From positions 248,001 through 312,000 of the forward strand of contig NZ_JAIGNR010000002.1 of assembly GCF_019711595.1 (NCBI RefSeq): 64,000 nucleotides of DNA, written 5' to 3'. Positions within the stretch are counted from its first letter, which is position 1. Each line of letters opens with the position of its first letter. Position numbers and translations under genes: made by a program. The stretch comes from Qipengyuania sphaerica. Its GTDB lineage: Bacteria > Pseudomonadota > Alphaproteobacteria > Sphingomonadales > Sphingomonadaceae. Under the pieces are notes generated by a model, which had not been told where the DNA came from, did no database searches, and saw only the letters and a list, made by a program, of their open reading frames with translations. Positions 1-8,990 of the stretch are shown piece by piece.

Positions 1-131
1 CCGGCGGGAGACACCGGTCGGTTTACAGTGCAGAGAGGGCCGCGGAGGTCTTGCGCGAGGCCGGATTTTCGCCCACGGTCATCCACCGCAATCTGGAAAG
101 CCGGCCCGCCGATCCGCTCGAGCGCAGCTGA
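1..131 (+). CDS. rapZ: RapZ (RNase adapter / P-loop protein), C-terminal end only
   Basis: Only the last 42 codons lie in the window, read in the frame starting at base 3 and ending with TGA at 129-131. The fragment contains GGRHRSVYSAE followed by a region ending NLESRPADPLERS. The GGRHRSV segment is characteristic of the C-terminal domain of RapZ/YvcJ proteins, which bind nucleotides or small RNAs and sit next to PTS-Ntr genes. The following EIIA and HPr genes give exactly the hprK-rapZ-EIIA-ptsH order known from alphaproteobacteria, which supports the call. The P-loop and most of the protein lie upstream of the window. Confidence 0.85.
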   Translation, partial: GGRHRSVYSAERAAEVLREAGFSPTVIHRNLESRPADPLERS

Positions 132-196
132 CACCAAGCAATGGTTAAGACGAAGAACCTATACTCTCGAGAAGCGAAACGGACGATTGTAACCGC

Positions 197-622
197 ATGA
201 TCGGAATGATTCTCGTCACCCACGGCAAGCTGGCCGAGCACTTCATCGACGCGATGGAACACGTGGTCGGGAGCCAGGAAGGCGTGGCCACCATCTGCAT
301 CGGCCCCAATGACGACATGGAGCAGCGGCGCAAGGATATCGCCGATGCGATCGCCAGCGTCGACACGGGCGACGGTGCCATCATCCTGACCGACCTGTTC
401 GGCGGGACACCCTCGAACCTGGCGATCTCGCTGCTCGACACGGGCCGGATCGAAGTCATCGCGGGGATCAACCTGCCGATGCTCATCCGCCTTGCCGGTG
501 CGCGCAAGAGCATGAACGTGGTCGATGCCGTCCACGCCGCGCAGACCGCGGGGCGCAACTACATCACCGTAGCCAGCGAATTCCTGGGGCAGGACCTCGA
601 CAGCGCGCGGAAGGCAAGTTGA
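197..622 (+). CDS. PTS EIIA component, mannose (EIIA-Man) family, regulatory PTS
   Basis: This 141-residue protein has the size and fold signature of the EIIA-Man family. The N-terminal strand ILVTHGKLAEH places the expected phosphorylatable histidine at residue 9, and LTDLFGGTPSN at about 62-72 is the typical substrate-loop motif. It should accept phosphate from HPr, encoded by the next gene, whose TTG start overlaps this stop codon by four bases. No sugar permease (EIIB/EIIC) gene is nearby. The rapZ context therefore points to the regulatory PTS of alphaproteobacteria rather than to sugar uptake. That role is inferred from context. Confidence 0.9.
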   Translation: MIGMILVTHGKLAEHFIDAMEHVVGSQEGVATICIGPNDDMEQRRKDIADAIASVDTGDGAIILTDLFGGTPSNLAISLLDTGRIEVIAGINLPMLIRLAGARKSMNVVDAVHAAQTAGRNYITVASEFLGQDLDSARKAS

Positions 623-897
623 GCGAGCTTCGCAAGAAAATCGAGGTGGTAAACCAGCGCGGGCTCCATGCGCGGGCCAGCGCCAAATTCGTGGGCGCGG
701 TCGCCGAACTGCCCCAAAGCTGCAAGGTCCGCGTCGCCAAGGGCGATAACGAGGCCGCAGGCGGCTCCATCCTCGGCTTGATGATGCTGGGCGCGGCCAA
801 GGGCGATACGATCGAGATCATCGTCGAAGGCGAGAATGCCCATGCCGTGATGGCCGACCTCTCCGCCATGGTCGAGGACGGCTTCGGGGAGCCTTGA
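619..897 (+). CDS. ptsH: HPr phosphocarrier protein (NPr-like)
   Basis: A 92-residue HPr protein with a TTG start embedded in the stop of the preceding EIIA gene (TTGA overlap), so translation is probably coupled. The active-site segment QRGLHARASAKF puts the phosphorylated histidine at residue 17. The regulatory-serine region GGSILGLMMLGA places a serine near residue 50, matching the HPr kinase target of HprK-containing bacteria. It acts in the cytoplasm and passes phosphate from enzyme I to EIIA proteins. With EIIA-Man and RapZ next door it belongs to the regulatory PTS. HprK and EI are not in the window. Confidence 0.93.
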   Translation: MSELRKKIEVVNQRGLHARASAKFVGAVAELPQSCKVRVAKGDNEAAGGSILGLMMLGAAKGDTIEIIVEGENAHAVMADLSAMVEDGFGEP

Positions 898-898
898 T

Positions 899-1723
899 AT
901 GACCGGTTCACGCCGCGTCATTACCGGCTTTTCCAATCCCACCGTCAAAGCCCTGCGCGCGCTTCGCGAGAAGAAGCACCGCAAGCGCGAGAAGAAGTTT
1001 CTCGCCGAAGGGCTGCGCCTGCTCACCGATGCGCGCGAATGTGGGCATGTGCCCGAAGTGCTGGTCCTCGCCGACAGGCGCGATCCGCACCCGTTGCTGA
1101 CAGCGCTCGAAGAGACGGTCGAGGCAAGCGGCGGCGAGGTCATCGAAACCACGCCCGACATCCTTTCGAAAATCACCGGCAAGGACAATCCGCAGGCGGT
1201 CGCTGGCGTGTTCGCCGAATTCGACACCTCGCTGGCAGCGCTCGACCGCAAGAGCGCGGATATCTGGCTGGTCGCCCAGGCGCTGCGCGATCCGGGGAAC
1301 CTGGGCACAATGCTGCGCACCGGCGATGCGATCGGCGCAGGCGGCCTGATCTTGCTCGACGACTGCGCCGATCCTTTCAGCGTGGAGGCAGTCCGCGCCA
1401 GCATGGGTGCGGTCTTCACCCAGAAGATCGCGCAGGCGGACTGGAGCGAATTCGAAAGCTGGCTTCGCGCCGATGCGGGCCAGCTCGTTGCAGCAAGCCT
1501 GCGCGAGGCCCAGCCCTATCGCGGCGCGCCCTATGCCTCGCCCTGCTTCGTGATGGTCGGCAACGAAAGCCGCGGCCTTCCCGAAGAATACGAAATGGCC
1601 TGCGACCTGCGCGTCACCATGCCGATGAAGGGCCGCGCCGACAGCCTCAACGCGGCAGTGGCGGCAGCGGTGTTGGGTTATGAGGTGCTGGACGCGTTGA
1701 GCGAGGGATCGCAGCGGGGATGA
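899..1723 (+). CDS. TrmH/SpoU-family RNA 2'-O-ribose methyltransferase
   Basis: A 274-residue SPOUT methyltransferase. The N-terminal 90 residues resemble the substrate-binding domain of the family (a basic segment REKKHRKREKKFLAEG, then LRLL). The C-terminal half carries the three SPOUT motifs: NLGTMLRTGDAIGAGGLILL near 137-156, VMVGNESRGLPEEY near 217-230, and MPMKGRADSLNAAVAAAVL near 240-258. The NE-SRG and SLN-A-A residues are the AdoMet/knot residues. It probably methylates a ribose in rRNA or tRNA, but the target nucleotide cannot be read from sequence. It starts one base after the ptsH stop and overlaps the next gene by ATGA. Confidence 0.9.
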   Translation: MTGSRRVITGFSNPTVKALRALREKKHRKREKKFLAEGLRLLTDARECGHVPEVLVLADRRDPHPLLTALEETVEASGGEVIETTPDILSKITGKDNPQAVAGVFAEFDTSLAALDRKSADIWLVAQALRDPGNLGTMLRTGDAIGAGGLILLDDCADPFSVEAVRASMGAVFTQKIAQADWSEFESWLRADAGQLVAASLREAQPYRGAPYASPCFVMVGNESRGLPEEYEMACDLRVTMPMKGRADSLNAAVAAAVLGYEVLDALSEGSQRG

Positions 1724-2193
1724 CGCTCCGCGCCTCGCGCATCGTGGTCATAGCGCTGCTTGCCGGTCTCGCAGGATGCAGTGAGGGGAGCGATCCCGCC
1801 GAGAATCCTGCCGCTGGCGATGGTGCGATCATGCGGGACACAGCGGCCGATATCATCGACCCGGCACCGGCACGCGAGGTCCTTAAACGCTATTTCGCGC
1901 TGCAGTATGCCGGGGATGCACGCGCCGCGGAAAGCTTGTGGTGCGACCCGCAGATGGCGGCCCGGTTCCGCGGAAATATCGAGGGGTTCGGCCCAGTGAA
2001 GGTGAATATCGCCGATCCGCTGGCGGGCGGCCTGGGCAGCGAGATCAACGAGGTAAGCATCTCGCTGCAATTGCTTTCGCCCGACAATTCGAACCTGCGC
2101 GATGGCTCGGCGAGCCTCGCTCCGAGTCCACAAAGGGGAGGTGCGCTATGGTGTATCAGGCAAATCGCCCTGCAGTTCCCGCCACAGGCCTGA
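1720..2193 (+). CDS. Hypothetical lipoprotein, 157 aa
   Basis: The start overlaps the methyltransferase stop (ATGA), so it is probably co-translated. The N-terminus has a basic residue, a hydrophobic stretch (IVVIALLAGLAGC) and a lipobox with cysteine at residue 20, predicting an exported, lipid-anchored protein. The mature part begins with an acidic, low-complexity linker and continues with a compact region ending in an aromatic/hydrophobic strand (ALWCIRQIALQF). I recognise no domain. It could belong to one of the small NTF2- or lipocalin-like outer-envelope families, but nothing seen here proves that. Confidence 0.75.
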   Translation: MTLRASRIVVIALLAGLAGCSEGSDPAENPAAGDGAIMRDTAADIIDPAPAREVLKRYFALQYAGDARAAESLWCDPQMAARFRGNIEGFGPVKVNIADPLAGGLGSEINEVSISLQLLSPDNSNLRDGSASLAPSPQRGGALWCIRQIALQFPPQA

Positions 2194-2205
2194 GGGAAGC
2201 TAGCC

Positions 2206-2505
2206 CTATGCCTCGTTCTTGCCGCCCTTGGCGATGATATGTTCGAGCACTGAGGGATGCAGCGGCTCGTCGAATTCGACGCCGGCCTGGCGCTTCTCGA
2301 CCCACTTCACCCGCGAGGGGATCGGTCCGATCTCGCCGATGCGGATGGTGATTTCCTCGTCCTTCTGGAGACGCCCTACGAGGTCGGCGAACTGGCAGCC
2401 GTATTCCGACAGGTCGCGGATGGCGATATCGAAGCGCACGCCCGTGCCCTTGCGGTACCGACCGTTCACCGTGATCGAATAGCGTTGTTCCCTGCGTAGA
2501 TCCAT
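2206..2505 (-). CDS. PilZ-domain protein (putative cyclic-di-GMP receptor)
   Basis: A protein of about 99 residues consisting of a single PilZ domain. The two diagnostic elements are visible: the arginine motif RREQR near the N-terminus and DLSEYGC, which fits the D/NxSxxG box, about 25 residues later. These bind cyclic di-GMP in the family. I chose the ATG at 2505. A GTG at 2514 would add three residues, and a G-rich stretch precedes both. No effector domain is attached, so it probably signals through a partner. A diguanylate cyclase gene lies at 37.3 kb but is not linked. Confidence 0.85.
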   Translation of the reverse strand: MDLRREQRYSITVNGRYRKGTGVRFDIAIRDLSEYGCQFADLVGRLQKDEEITIRIGEIGPIPSRVKWVEKRQAGVEFDEPLHPSVLEHIIAKGGKNEA

Positions 2506-2618
2506 CAGCCCCACCCCGGCAATACCGGTCCGTTTTGCACCGCGACAGGCAAGATACTTATCGCGAATGGTAAACCAGTAAAGGTCTTGTGTTGAGGAAT
2601 TGCTAAGCCGAACCCAAG

Positions 2619-4100
2619 CTATTCTGCGGCTTCGCGGCCTTCCTCGCGCCCGTCCTCGATCTGCGCAGGCCTCTCCGCTTCGGTAAAATTCGCCAGTGCA
2701 CGCGGCGTATGACCGATGGGAAGTGCCTCGGTCAGGTCCTGTGCGCTGGTGTCTACGTTTAGTTCCTCGAACCTTTCGCCCGTGCGCCGCAGATTGGTAT
2801 CGAAGCTGCCCACGAGTTTGTCGAAATGCTGGTTGGTCGAGTGCAGGCTTTTGCGCATGGCGCCCATGTGACCCGCGACCACGCCAAGACGATCATACAG
2901 TTCCTTACCGAGTTTGGCGATTTCCTTGGCATCGGCCTGCACGCCCGCCTGTCGCCAGACAGTAGACACGGTAAGCGCAATCGACATGAAATTGAGCGGG
3001 CTGGACAGGACGATCTGCCGTTTCAGAGCATAGTCCAGCAATCCGCTGTCCTGTGTCAGTGCGGCATAGAGAACATGCTCGCCTGGCACGAACATAACGA
3101 CGAAATCGGCCGATCCTTCGACATGGTCTTGATATCTTTTGGCCGACAACTCATCGATGTGTGTGCGCAATTCGCGCGCATGCGTTTTCAGAAGCGCTTG
3201 CCGCTCTTCGTCGCTGTCCGCCTCGTTGGCCGCTCGATAGGTGTTGAAGACGTTCTTGACGTCCACCACCAGCCGGCGATTGCCGGGAATGTTGATGACT
3301 GCATCGGGACGCAGGAGATTACCGTTCTCGTCGCGGACCGTGGTCTGGAAGTTGAAATCCGCCTTGTCGTACAGACCGCAGCTTTCAAGCAAGTTCTCGA
3401 GCTGAAGTTCGCCCCAGTCGCCGCGTGCCTTGGTCGCGCCCTGCAAGGTGGTGGTGATGCGATTGGCACCGTCGATGACCCGCTGCTGCCCTTCGCGGAC
3501 TTGTCCTATAACACCTTTCAACTGTTCGAAATCGCTCGTTCGCGCTTTTTCCAGTTCTTCCACCCGCTTGCGATAGCGTTCGAGTGTTTCGCCAACCGGA
3601 CCGACCTTCTTTTCCAATTCTGCCAGGCTTTCCTTGTTGAGCGAGGCAAGGTGCGATTGCGCGCCCTCAAGGAACTTCTCGTGTGCCCCCTTGAGCATTT
3701 GCTCGCCAATCTCGCCGAACTTGGCCTGCAGCTTCTCTTCGGCATCCTGCAGACGCTTGAGTTCGCGCGCGAACTGCGTCTCGCGCTCGGCATAACGTTC
3801 TCCCAGCGCCCGTTCACGCGCCTCGGAAGAGCTTTCCAGCGAGGCTAGGCGATTTGCGAGATCTTCGCGCTCTTTCCTCATGCCTTCCAGTTTTTCGGTG
3901 AGATCGTCCGTCCGCGCTGCCCGTTCGGACATGGTGGCGAGATCGCGCGTCATTTCCTTCAGCCGATCTTCGCTTGCGCGCGCTTCGGCCTCCCGCTCGC
4001 CATGGCGGGCTTTCCAGTCGGCCGCAGGGCGCGAGCCGAGAAACCATCCCAGACCGAGACCCGCGACGAGCGCGACAATTGCGATCACAGCTAATTCCAT
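2619..4100 (-). CDS. rmuC: DNA recombination protein RmuC
   Basis: A 493-residue RmuC family protein. It begins with one membrane-spanning segment (residues about 3-22), continues with a long charged coiled coil rich in E, K, R and A up to about residue 200, and then has the nuclease-like RmuC domain. The domain includes RLVVDVKNVFNTY around residues 274-290, the PD-(D/E)XK-type core region, and DFVVMFVPGEHVLYAAL later. RmuC limits DNA inversions and rearrangements in E. coli. The acidic C-terminal tail is poorly conserved in the family. A direct-repeat LexA box lies 17-31 bases upstream of the start codon (4117-4131), so SOS control is likely. Confidence 0.93.
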   Translation of the reverse strand: MELAVIAIVALVAGLGLGWFLGSRPAADWKARHGEREAEARASEDRLKEMTRDLATMSERAARTDDLTEKLEGMRKEREDLANRLASLESSSEARERALGERYAERETQFARELKRLQDAEEKLQAKFGEIGEQMLKGAHEKFLEGAQSHLASLNKESLAELEKKVGPVGETLERYRKRVEELEKARTSDFEQLKGVIGQVREGQQRVIDGANRITTTLQGATKARGDWGELQLENLLESCGLYDKADFNFQTTVRDENGNLLRPDAVINIPGNRRLVVDVKNVFNTYRAANEADSDEERQALLKTHARELRTHIDELSAKRYQDHVEGSADFVVMFVPGEHVLYAALTQDSGLLDYALKRQIVLSSPLNFMSIALTVSTVWRQAGVQADAKEIAKLGKELYDRLGVVAGHMGAMRKSLHSTNQHFDKLVGSFDTNLRRTGERFEELNVDTSAQDLTEALPIGHTPRALANFTEAERPAQIEDGREEGREAAE

Positions 4101-4116
4101 AGGGCGAGCCTAGGCG

Positions 4117-4131
4117 GAACACATACGGAAC
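4117..4131 (-). promoter_or_regulatory. LexA (SOS) box upstream of rmuC
   Basis: On the plus strand the sequence reads GAAC-ACATACG-GAAC, equivalent to GTTC-N7-GTTC on the coding strand. This is the established direct-repeat LexA site of alphaproteobacteria. It ends 17 bases before the rmuC ATG, where it would overlap a promoter or the transcription start. Random occurrence of the eight fixed bases is expected about twice in 64 kb on both strands. Its placement in front of a known DNA-damage gene is what makes it convincing. Confidence 0.7.
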
Positions 4132-4322
4132 GAAAGACCTTTCCTACACCTATCCACCGAGATAGGTTCACAACGGTTCTTTCTTATCGTCAGTCGCCGC
4201 AAATAGCCCCCGCGCCCTATGGAAAACAGGGGCAGCGGATGCACTTCATCAACTAGCGCAACAAAAAGGCGACCCGCTCCTCGCGAATCGCCTCTTCGAA
4301 TTCCGGATTGTGTTGGAAAGGC

Positions 4323-4889
4323 TTACGCCGCCTCGCGCAGCTTCTTCAGCTTCTTCAGCGCCATGTTGCGCTTGAGGCGCGAGAGGTGGTCGATGAAGAG
4401 GATGCCTTCAAGGTGGTCCATCTCGTGCTGGATACAGGTGGCCATCAGCCCGTCGAGCTCTTCCTCGTGCGTCTCGCCTTCGAGGTCCTGGTAGCGCACG
4501 CGGCAGGTGGCCGGGCGGTCGACATCGGCGAAGATGTCGGGGACCGAGAGGCAGCCTTCCTGATAGGTCGCCAGGTCTTCCGCCGGGTCGAGGATTTCGG
4601 GGTTCACGAAGACCCGCGGTTCTTTCTTCGTCGGGTAGTGGACGTGTTCGTGGCCACCGTGGTTGCAGACTTCGCCCTCGGCTTCCTCGTCCTCGGGCTG
4701 GAGATCGATCACCAGCACGCGCTTGGGCACGCCGACCTGAATCGCGGCGAGGCCGATGCCGGGCGCGTCATACATGGTTTCGAACATGTCGGAGACGAGG
4801 GTACGCAGTTCGTCGTCGAACTCGGTAACCGGCTCGGACACGACCTTGAGCCGGGGGTCCGGCACTTCTAGAATCTCACGGATAGCCAT
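4323..4889 (-). CDS. def: Peptide deformylase
   Basis: A 188-residue peptide deformylase that removes the N-formyl group from nascent proteins, using a bound metal (Fe or Zn). All three family motifs are present: GIGLAAIQ at 44-51, EGCLS in the middle, and QHEMDH at 154-159. The motif-2 cysteine and the two histidines of motif 3 are the metal ligands and the glutamate is catalytic. I set the start at the ATG giving [14 protein letters not shown]; an in-frame ATG at 4925 would add 12 unlikely residues. It follows recR on the same strand and lies opposite fmt, the formyltransferase of the same formylation cycle. An acidic insert with [10 protein letters not shown] around residue 100 is a lineage-type insertion. 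Confidence 0.96.
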   Translation of the reverse strand: MAIREILEVPDPRLKVVSEPVTEFDDELRTLVSDMFETMYDAPGIGLAAIQVGVPKRVLVIDLQPEDEEAEGEVCNHGGHEHVHYPTKKEPRVFVNPEILDPAEDLATYQEGCLSVPDIFADVDRPATCRVRYQDLEGETHEEELDGLMATCIQHEMDHLEGILFIDHLSRLKRNMALKKLKKLREAA

Positions 4890-4952
4890 GGAGGGGCAAA
4901 TAGGCGCGCAAACCGCGTTTTTCAATCCGTTTGGGACGGTCAGAGAGATCGG

Positions 4953-5549
4953 TTAGCCAAGCGGCCGCCGCGCCCTGAGCGCCTGGGCCAGAGTGCCTTC
5001 GTCGAGGTAATCGAGTTCGCCGCCGACCGGCAGACCATGGGCCAGCTGGGTGGTGCGCACGGGGAAATCCTCCAGCCGCTCGGCAAGGTAGTGCGCGGTG
5101 GTCTGGCCTTCGAGCGTGGCGTTCATGGCGAGAACCACCTCGTCGATCCCGCCTTCCTCGACGCGGGAAAGCAGGCTGGCGATGTTGAGATCCTCCGGCC
5201 GCACACCGTCGAGCGCCGACAATTTGCCGCCCAGAACGTGATATTTGCCGGTGAACAGCTTCGCCCGGTCGAGCGCCCAGAGATCGGCGACGTCCTCCAC
5301 CACGCACAGCCCCTTGCCGTCGCGCCGCGGGTCGGCGCAGATGCCGCAGGGGTTGGTGGTATCGACATTGCCGCAGTTCTCGCATTCGACCAGCGCCTCG
5401 CCCACCGTTGCCAGTGCTTCGAGCAGTGCCGGCAGCGCACTTTCGCGCCGTTTGACAAGCCACAGCACCGCCCGCCGCGCGCTGCGCGGGCCGAGGCCGG
5501 GAAGGCGGGCCAGCGCAGAGGCCAGCGTCTCGATCTCTTGCGATGCCAT
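4953..5549 (-). CDS. recR: Recombination protein RecR
   Basis: A 198-residue RecR, the RecFOR-pathway clamp that helps load RecA on gapped DNA. The helix-hairpin-helix near residues 15-30 ([11 protein letters not shown]) is followed by a four-cysteine zinc site at C56, C59, C68 and C71. The Toprim domain comes next ([12 protein letters not shown], then [15 protein letters not shown]), and finally [21 protein letters not shown]. The start is placed at the [12 protein letters not shown]; the frame stays open further upstream but has no family similarity there. It is transcribed toward def with a 63-base gap, and 52 bases separate it from the divergent fmt gene. Confidence 0.96.
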   Translation of the reverse strand: MASQEIETLASALARLPGLGPRSARRAVLWLVKRRESALPALLEALATVGEALVECENCGNVDTTNPCGICADPRRDGKGLCVVEDVADLWALDRAKLFTGKYHVLGGKLSALDGVRPEDLNIASLLSRVEEGGIDEVVLAMNATLEGQTTAHYLAERLEDFPVRTTQLAHGLPVGGELDYLDEGTLAQALRARRPLG

Positions 5550-5601
5550 GGAGGCACAGATAGGGGGCCGGGGCCGAACACGAAAGGTCACACAAAGCGT
5601 C

Positions 5602-6510
5602 ATGCGCATAATCTTCATGGGAAGTCCGGAATTTGCCGTGCCGACGCTGCAGGCGCTGGTCGATGCCGCGCATGAGGTGGTGTGCGTCTACACCCAGCCG
5701 CCGCGTCCGGGCGGACGGCGCGGGAAGGAACTGACCAAGACGCCGGTCCACCAGCTCGCCGAGCGACTGGGCATCGAAGTGCGTCATCCGGTTTCTTTGA
5801 AGTCAGCCGAAGAGCAGGAAAAATTCGCCGCGCTGGAGGCCGATGTCGGGGTGGTCGCCGCCTACGGGCTGATCCTTCCGCAAGCGATCCTCGATGCGCC
5901 CCGCCACGGCTGCCTCAACGTCCATGCCTCGCTTCTGCCCGACTGGCGCGGGGCGGCGCCGATCCACCGCTCGATCATGGCGGGCGACACAGTGACCGGC
6001 GTGACGATCATGCAGATGGAAGCGGGCCTCGACACCGGTCCCATGCTCGCCACCGTGCGCACGCCGGTCGAGGACAAGACCACGGGCGAACTGACCGAGG
6101 AGCTGGCCGAACTGGGCGCACAGCTGATGGTGGGCACGCTGATCGACCTCGGCGTGCTGCACGCGATCGAACAGGACGACGAGGGGGCGAGCTACGCCAG
6201 GAAGATCGACAAGGCCGAGGCGCGGATCGACTGGACGCGCAGCGCCGATGAAGTTGTGCGGCATATCCACGGCCTCTCGCCCTTCCCCGGCGCATGGTTC
6301 GAGATGGACGGCGTAAGGGTAAAGGTCCTGCGCGCCGAGGCGGCCCAAGGCTCGGGCGAGGCCGGCACGGTGCTCGACGACGATCTTGCCATAGCCTGCG
6401 GCCAAGGTGCGATCCGCCCGGTCCGCCTCCAGCGTGCAGGCAAGCCCGCAATGGATCGCAGCGATTTCCTGCGCGGCAATGATGTGGCGAAGGGCACGCG
6501 CCTCACGTGA
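5602..6510 (+). CDS. fmt: Methionyl-tRNA formyltransferase
   Basis: A 302-residue Fmt, the enzyme that formylates initiator Met-tRNA using 10-formyltetrahydrofolate. The N-terminus [18 protein letters not shown] is typical. The catalytic core contains [19 protein letters not shown] near residue 110, including the Asn/His and the SLLPxxRG loop. The C-terminal OB-like domain carries [10 protein letters not shown]. The reading frame is open back to 5245, but homology begins at the ATG at 5602. It is divergent from recR-def, so formylation and deformylation genes face away from each other. Its stop overlaps the GTG start of truA by four bases. Confidence 0.96.
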   Translation: MRIIFMGSPEFAVPTLQALVDAAHEVVCVYTQPPRPGGRRGKELTKTPVHQLAERLGIEVRHPVSLKSAEEQEKFAALEADVGVVAAYGLILPQAILDAPRHGCLNVHASLLPDWRGAAPIHRSIMAGDTVTGVTIMQMEAGLDTGPMLATVRTPVEDKTTGELTEELAELGAQLMVGTLIDLGVLHAIEQDDEGASYARKIDKAEARIDWTRSADEVVRHIHGLSPFPGAWFEMDGVRVKVLRAEAAQGSGEAGTVLDDDLAIACGQGAIRPVRLQRAGKPAMDRSDFLRGNDVAKGTRLT

Positions 6511-7253
6511 CCCGTTTCGCGCTGACCATCGAATTCGACGGCACGCCCTTCTTCGGCCTGCAGCGGCAGGACAACGGGCCGAGCGTGCAGCAATCGCTCG
6601 AGGAAGCCGCCTTCCGCGTCACCGGCGAAGAGGTTCGCCTTCACAGCGCGGGGCGCACCGACACCGGCGTCCACGCGCTCGCCATGCGCAGCCACATGGA
6701 TATCGAGAAGGATATCGAACCTTTCCGCCTGATGGAGGCGCTCAATGCGCAGGTCCGCCCCGACCCCATCGCGGTGACGCATTGCGAAGTGGTGCCGGAC
6801 GACTGGCACGCGCGCTTTTCCTGCACCGGTCGCAGCTATGTCTATCGCATCGCCAATCGCCGCGCGCCGCTCACGCTGGAGCGCGACCGGCTATGGCAGG
6901 TCCCGCAGGACCTCGATCATGAGGCAATGGACCGCGCGGCCAAGGCGCTCGTGGGCCTTCACGATTTCACCACCTTCCGCTCTGTCCAGTGCCAGGCGCA
7001 AAGTCCGGTGAAGACGCTCGACCGGCTGGATGTGGAACGCGAAGGCGAGGAGGTCCGCATCCACGCCGCCGCACGCAGCTTCCTCCACCACCAGGTGCGC
7101 TCGATGGTGGGCTGCCTCGCGCTGGTCGGAATGGGCCGCTGGCGCGAGGAACAGGTCGCCGAGGCGCTGGAGGCGAAGGACCGGCAGGCGCTCGGCCTCA
7201 ACGCCCCGCCCCACGGGCTCTATTTCGTGAGCGCGACTTACCCGGAAGACTAA
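6507..7253 (+). CDS. truA: tRNA pseudouridine(38-40) synthase TruA
   Basis: A 248-residue TruA that isomerises uridines 38, 39 and 40 in the anticodon stem-loop of tRNAs. The catalytic aspartate is in [11 protein letters not shown] (D52). [17 protein letters not shown] at the N-terminus and [19 protein letters not shown] near 189-207 are family signatures. The start is GTG inside the fmt stop (GTGA), indicating translational coupling. The TAA stop at 7251-7253 overlaps the TAG stop of the convergent peptidase gene, leaving no room for a terminator between them. Confidence 0.96.
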   Translation: MTRFALTIEFDGTPFFGLQRQDNGPSVQQSLEEAAFRVTGEEVRLHSAGRTDTGVHALAMRSHMDIEKDIEPFRLMEALNAQVRPDPIAVTHCEVVPDDWHARFSCTGRSYVYRIANRRAPLTLERDRLWQVPQDLDHEAMDRAAKALVGLHDFTTFRSVQCQAQSPVKTLDRLDVEREGEEVRIHAAARSFLHHQVRSMVGCLALVGMGRWREEQVAEALEAKDRQALGLNAPPHGLYFVSATYPED

Positions 7254-8851
7254 TCCGCCATCTCACCGCCGAAACGGGTGGCAAAGAAATCACCTGCATT
7301 CCAGACCGGCGTCTCCTCCATGTCGGCAATGCCCCGCAAGACGGCGAGATTGAGCCTCGTGAAGCGCGCCAGCTGATCGAAGCGGATATTGGCCACTTCG
7401 TCGGAGGGCCTGTGGTAATGTTCCGCGAGAAAGGTCTCGATTGCCTGCTTCCCCTCGCCATCGATCCCCGTGTCGAGATAGATCGCCGGGATGCCCTGCT
7501 GGACGAAACGATAGTGGTCGGAGCGGGTGAACAAGCCCAGTTCCGGCTGCTCGTCGGGTGAAAGTTTGAGGCCTTCGGATTCGACCGCCCCGCGGACGAT
7601 ATCGAACCCGTTCCAGCGTTCGGCACCGAAAGCGACGATGTCGGTGAATTCGTAATCCACCGAGGGCATGTCGAGGTTGATGTTCGCGACGATCCGGCGC
7701 CCTTCGCCGACTTGCGGGTGACGCGCCAGGTAGTCGGCACCGATCAGTCCCTTTTCTTCCGCTGTCAGCGCCACGAAAGCGATCGTCCGGCGCGGCTTTG
7801 CCTTCACCATCTGGCGCGCCAGTTCGGTGATCGCGGCAACGCCCACTGCATTGTCCATCGCCCCGTTGACGATCTCGTCGTCGCCCTCTTCGTCGGTCGG
7901 ACGGACACCGATCGCATCGAGATGTGCCGTTACCACCACGACCTCGTCGGCCAGTACGGGATCGCTGCCGGGGAGGATGCCGATGACATTATAGCTGGGA
8001 TCCTGCCAGCTTTTCGTCTGCATCTCGATCCGTGCGGTTCGGCCGAGGTCGAACGAACCGAGTTGCACGTCTCCCCGCTCTTCGAGCGCGACGATCCGAT
8101 CGAAATCGCGCTTCTGGCCGTGCAGCAATTCGCGCGCGACCTTCTCGCTGATCATGATCGTTGCATCGAGGCCCTTGGCGGTATTGTGCACCCGCCCGTC
8201 CGGACCGACCCAGTTCACACCCGAGCTGAGCGAATATCGCTGCAAGGCTTCCCAGGTAACGCGCTCGAAATAGCTTGGCGTGGGAAGGAATATCGCTCCG
8301 ACCGCGCCCTTTTCGGCAAGCCGCTCCCATTGGCCCGCACGGTAGAACGCACGCTCTTCGGCGCCGAGCATCTTGGGAGTATTGCGCACGACTACGGCAA
8401 TCTTTCCTGCCAGGTCGATTCCGGCGAAATCGTCCCACGCCGCATCGGCATCGCCGAAAGCGTACCCGACGAATACCAGCGGCGCCTCGATGACGCCGCC
8501 TGCAAAATCATTGGCGGGGAAAGCGATGAAATCGTCCCCGGAGAGCGCTTTCCCGTCAATGCTCATGATCGCGCTGCCTTCGACCAGCTGCGAGTAGCCC
8601 AGCGGGACCGATTGCAGGAATGAGTCACCCTCGGACGTCTCCAGACCGATTGCCGCGAACTGCCCGGCGACATAACCGGCCGCTAGATTATAGCCCGGCT
8701 CGCCCGCCTCGCGTCCCTCCAGCCGGTCGTCGGCGAGGAAGCGGACATCTGCTTCGAGACGTTCGGGGGATACCTCATCCACATGCGCGAGCAGCGGTGA
8801 CGTTACGATGCCGGCGAGTGCACAGGCCGCCAGACCCATTGACAATTTCAT
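7250..8851 (-). CDS. Exported M28-family zinc metallopeptidase
   Basis: A 533-residue secreted aminopeptidase-like protein. It has a signal peptide ([23 protein letters not shown]), then a protease-associated (PA) domain region at about 120-260, then the M28 catalytic domain. All five zinc-ligand or catalytic positions are visible: [11 protein letters not shown] (His), [12 protein letters not shown] (Asp), [11 protein letters not shown] (Glu pair), [11 protein letters not shown] (Asp) and [13 protein letters not shown] (His). The start is the ATG preceded by a CAGGAG Shine-Dalgarno; the frame stays open upstream without signal-like sequence. It should cleave N-terminal residues from peptides in the periplasm. 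It converges on truA with a four-base overlap. Confidence 0.9.
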   Translation of the reverse strand: MKLSMGLAACALAGIVTSPLLAHVDEVSPERLEADVRFLADDRLEGREAGEPGYNLAAGYVAGQFAAIGLETSEGDSFLQSVPLGYSQLVEGSAIMSIDGKALSGDDFIAFPANDFAGGVIEAPLVFVGYAFGDADAAWDDFAGIDLAGKIAVVVRNTPKMLGAEERAFYRAGQWERLAEKGAVGAIFLPTPSYFERVTWEALQRYSLSSGVNWVGPDGRVHNTAKGLDATIMISEKVARELLHGQKRDFDRIVALEERGDVQLGSFDLGRTARIEMQTKSWQDPSYNVIGILPGSDPVLADEVVVVTAHLDAIGVRPTDEEGDDEIVNGAMDNAVGVAAITELARQMVKAKPRRTIAFVALTAEEKGLIGADYLARHPQVGEGRRIVANINLDMPSVDYEFTDIVAFGAERWNGFDIVRGAVESEGLKLSPDEQPELGLFTRSDHYRFVQQGIPAIYLDTGIDGEGKQAIETFLAEHYHRPSDEVANIRFDQLARFTRLNLAVLRGIADMEETPVWNAGDFFATRFGGEMAD

Positions 8852-8990
8852 GATTACTCCTGCTTCCCTCGGTCCGGCATCGCATCCTGCAAGCCCGTGG
8901 CAAAGCGAAATCTTCGAACTGCGCTTGTCATTCGATGGGCAGAGGCTGTAGCGACGCCAACCAATTGCAAATCGAAACCGGAGAGAGACG

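Noticed and set aside
4164..4178. Second LexA-like pair, GTTCACAACGGTTC, upstream of rmuC
   Set aside because: The two GTTC words are spaced by six bases instead of seven, so it does not fit the direct-repeat LexA site.
4890..4952. Short upstream extension of peptide deformylase from 4925
   Set aside because: The extra 12 residues match no deformylase and include no export signal.
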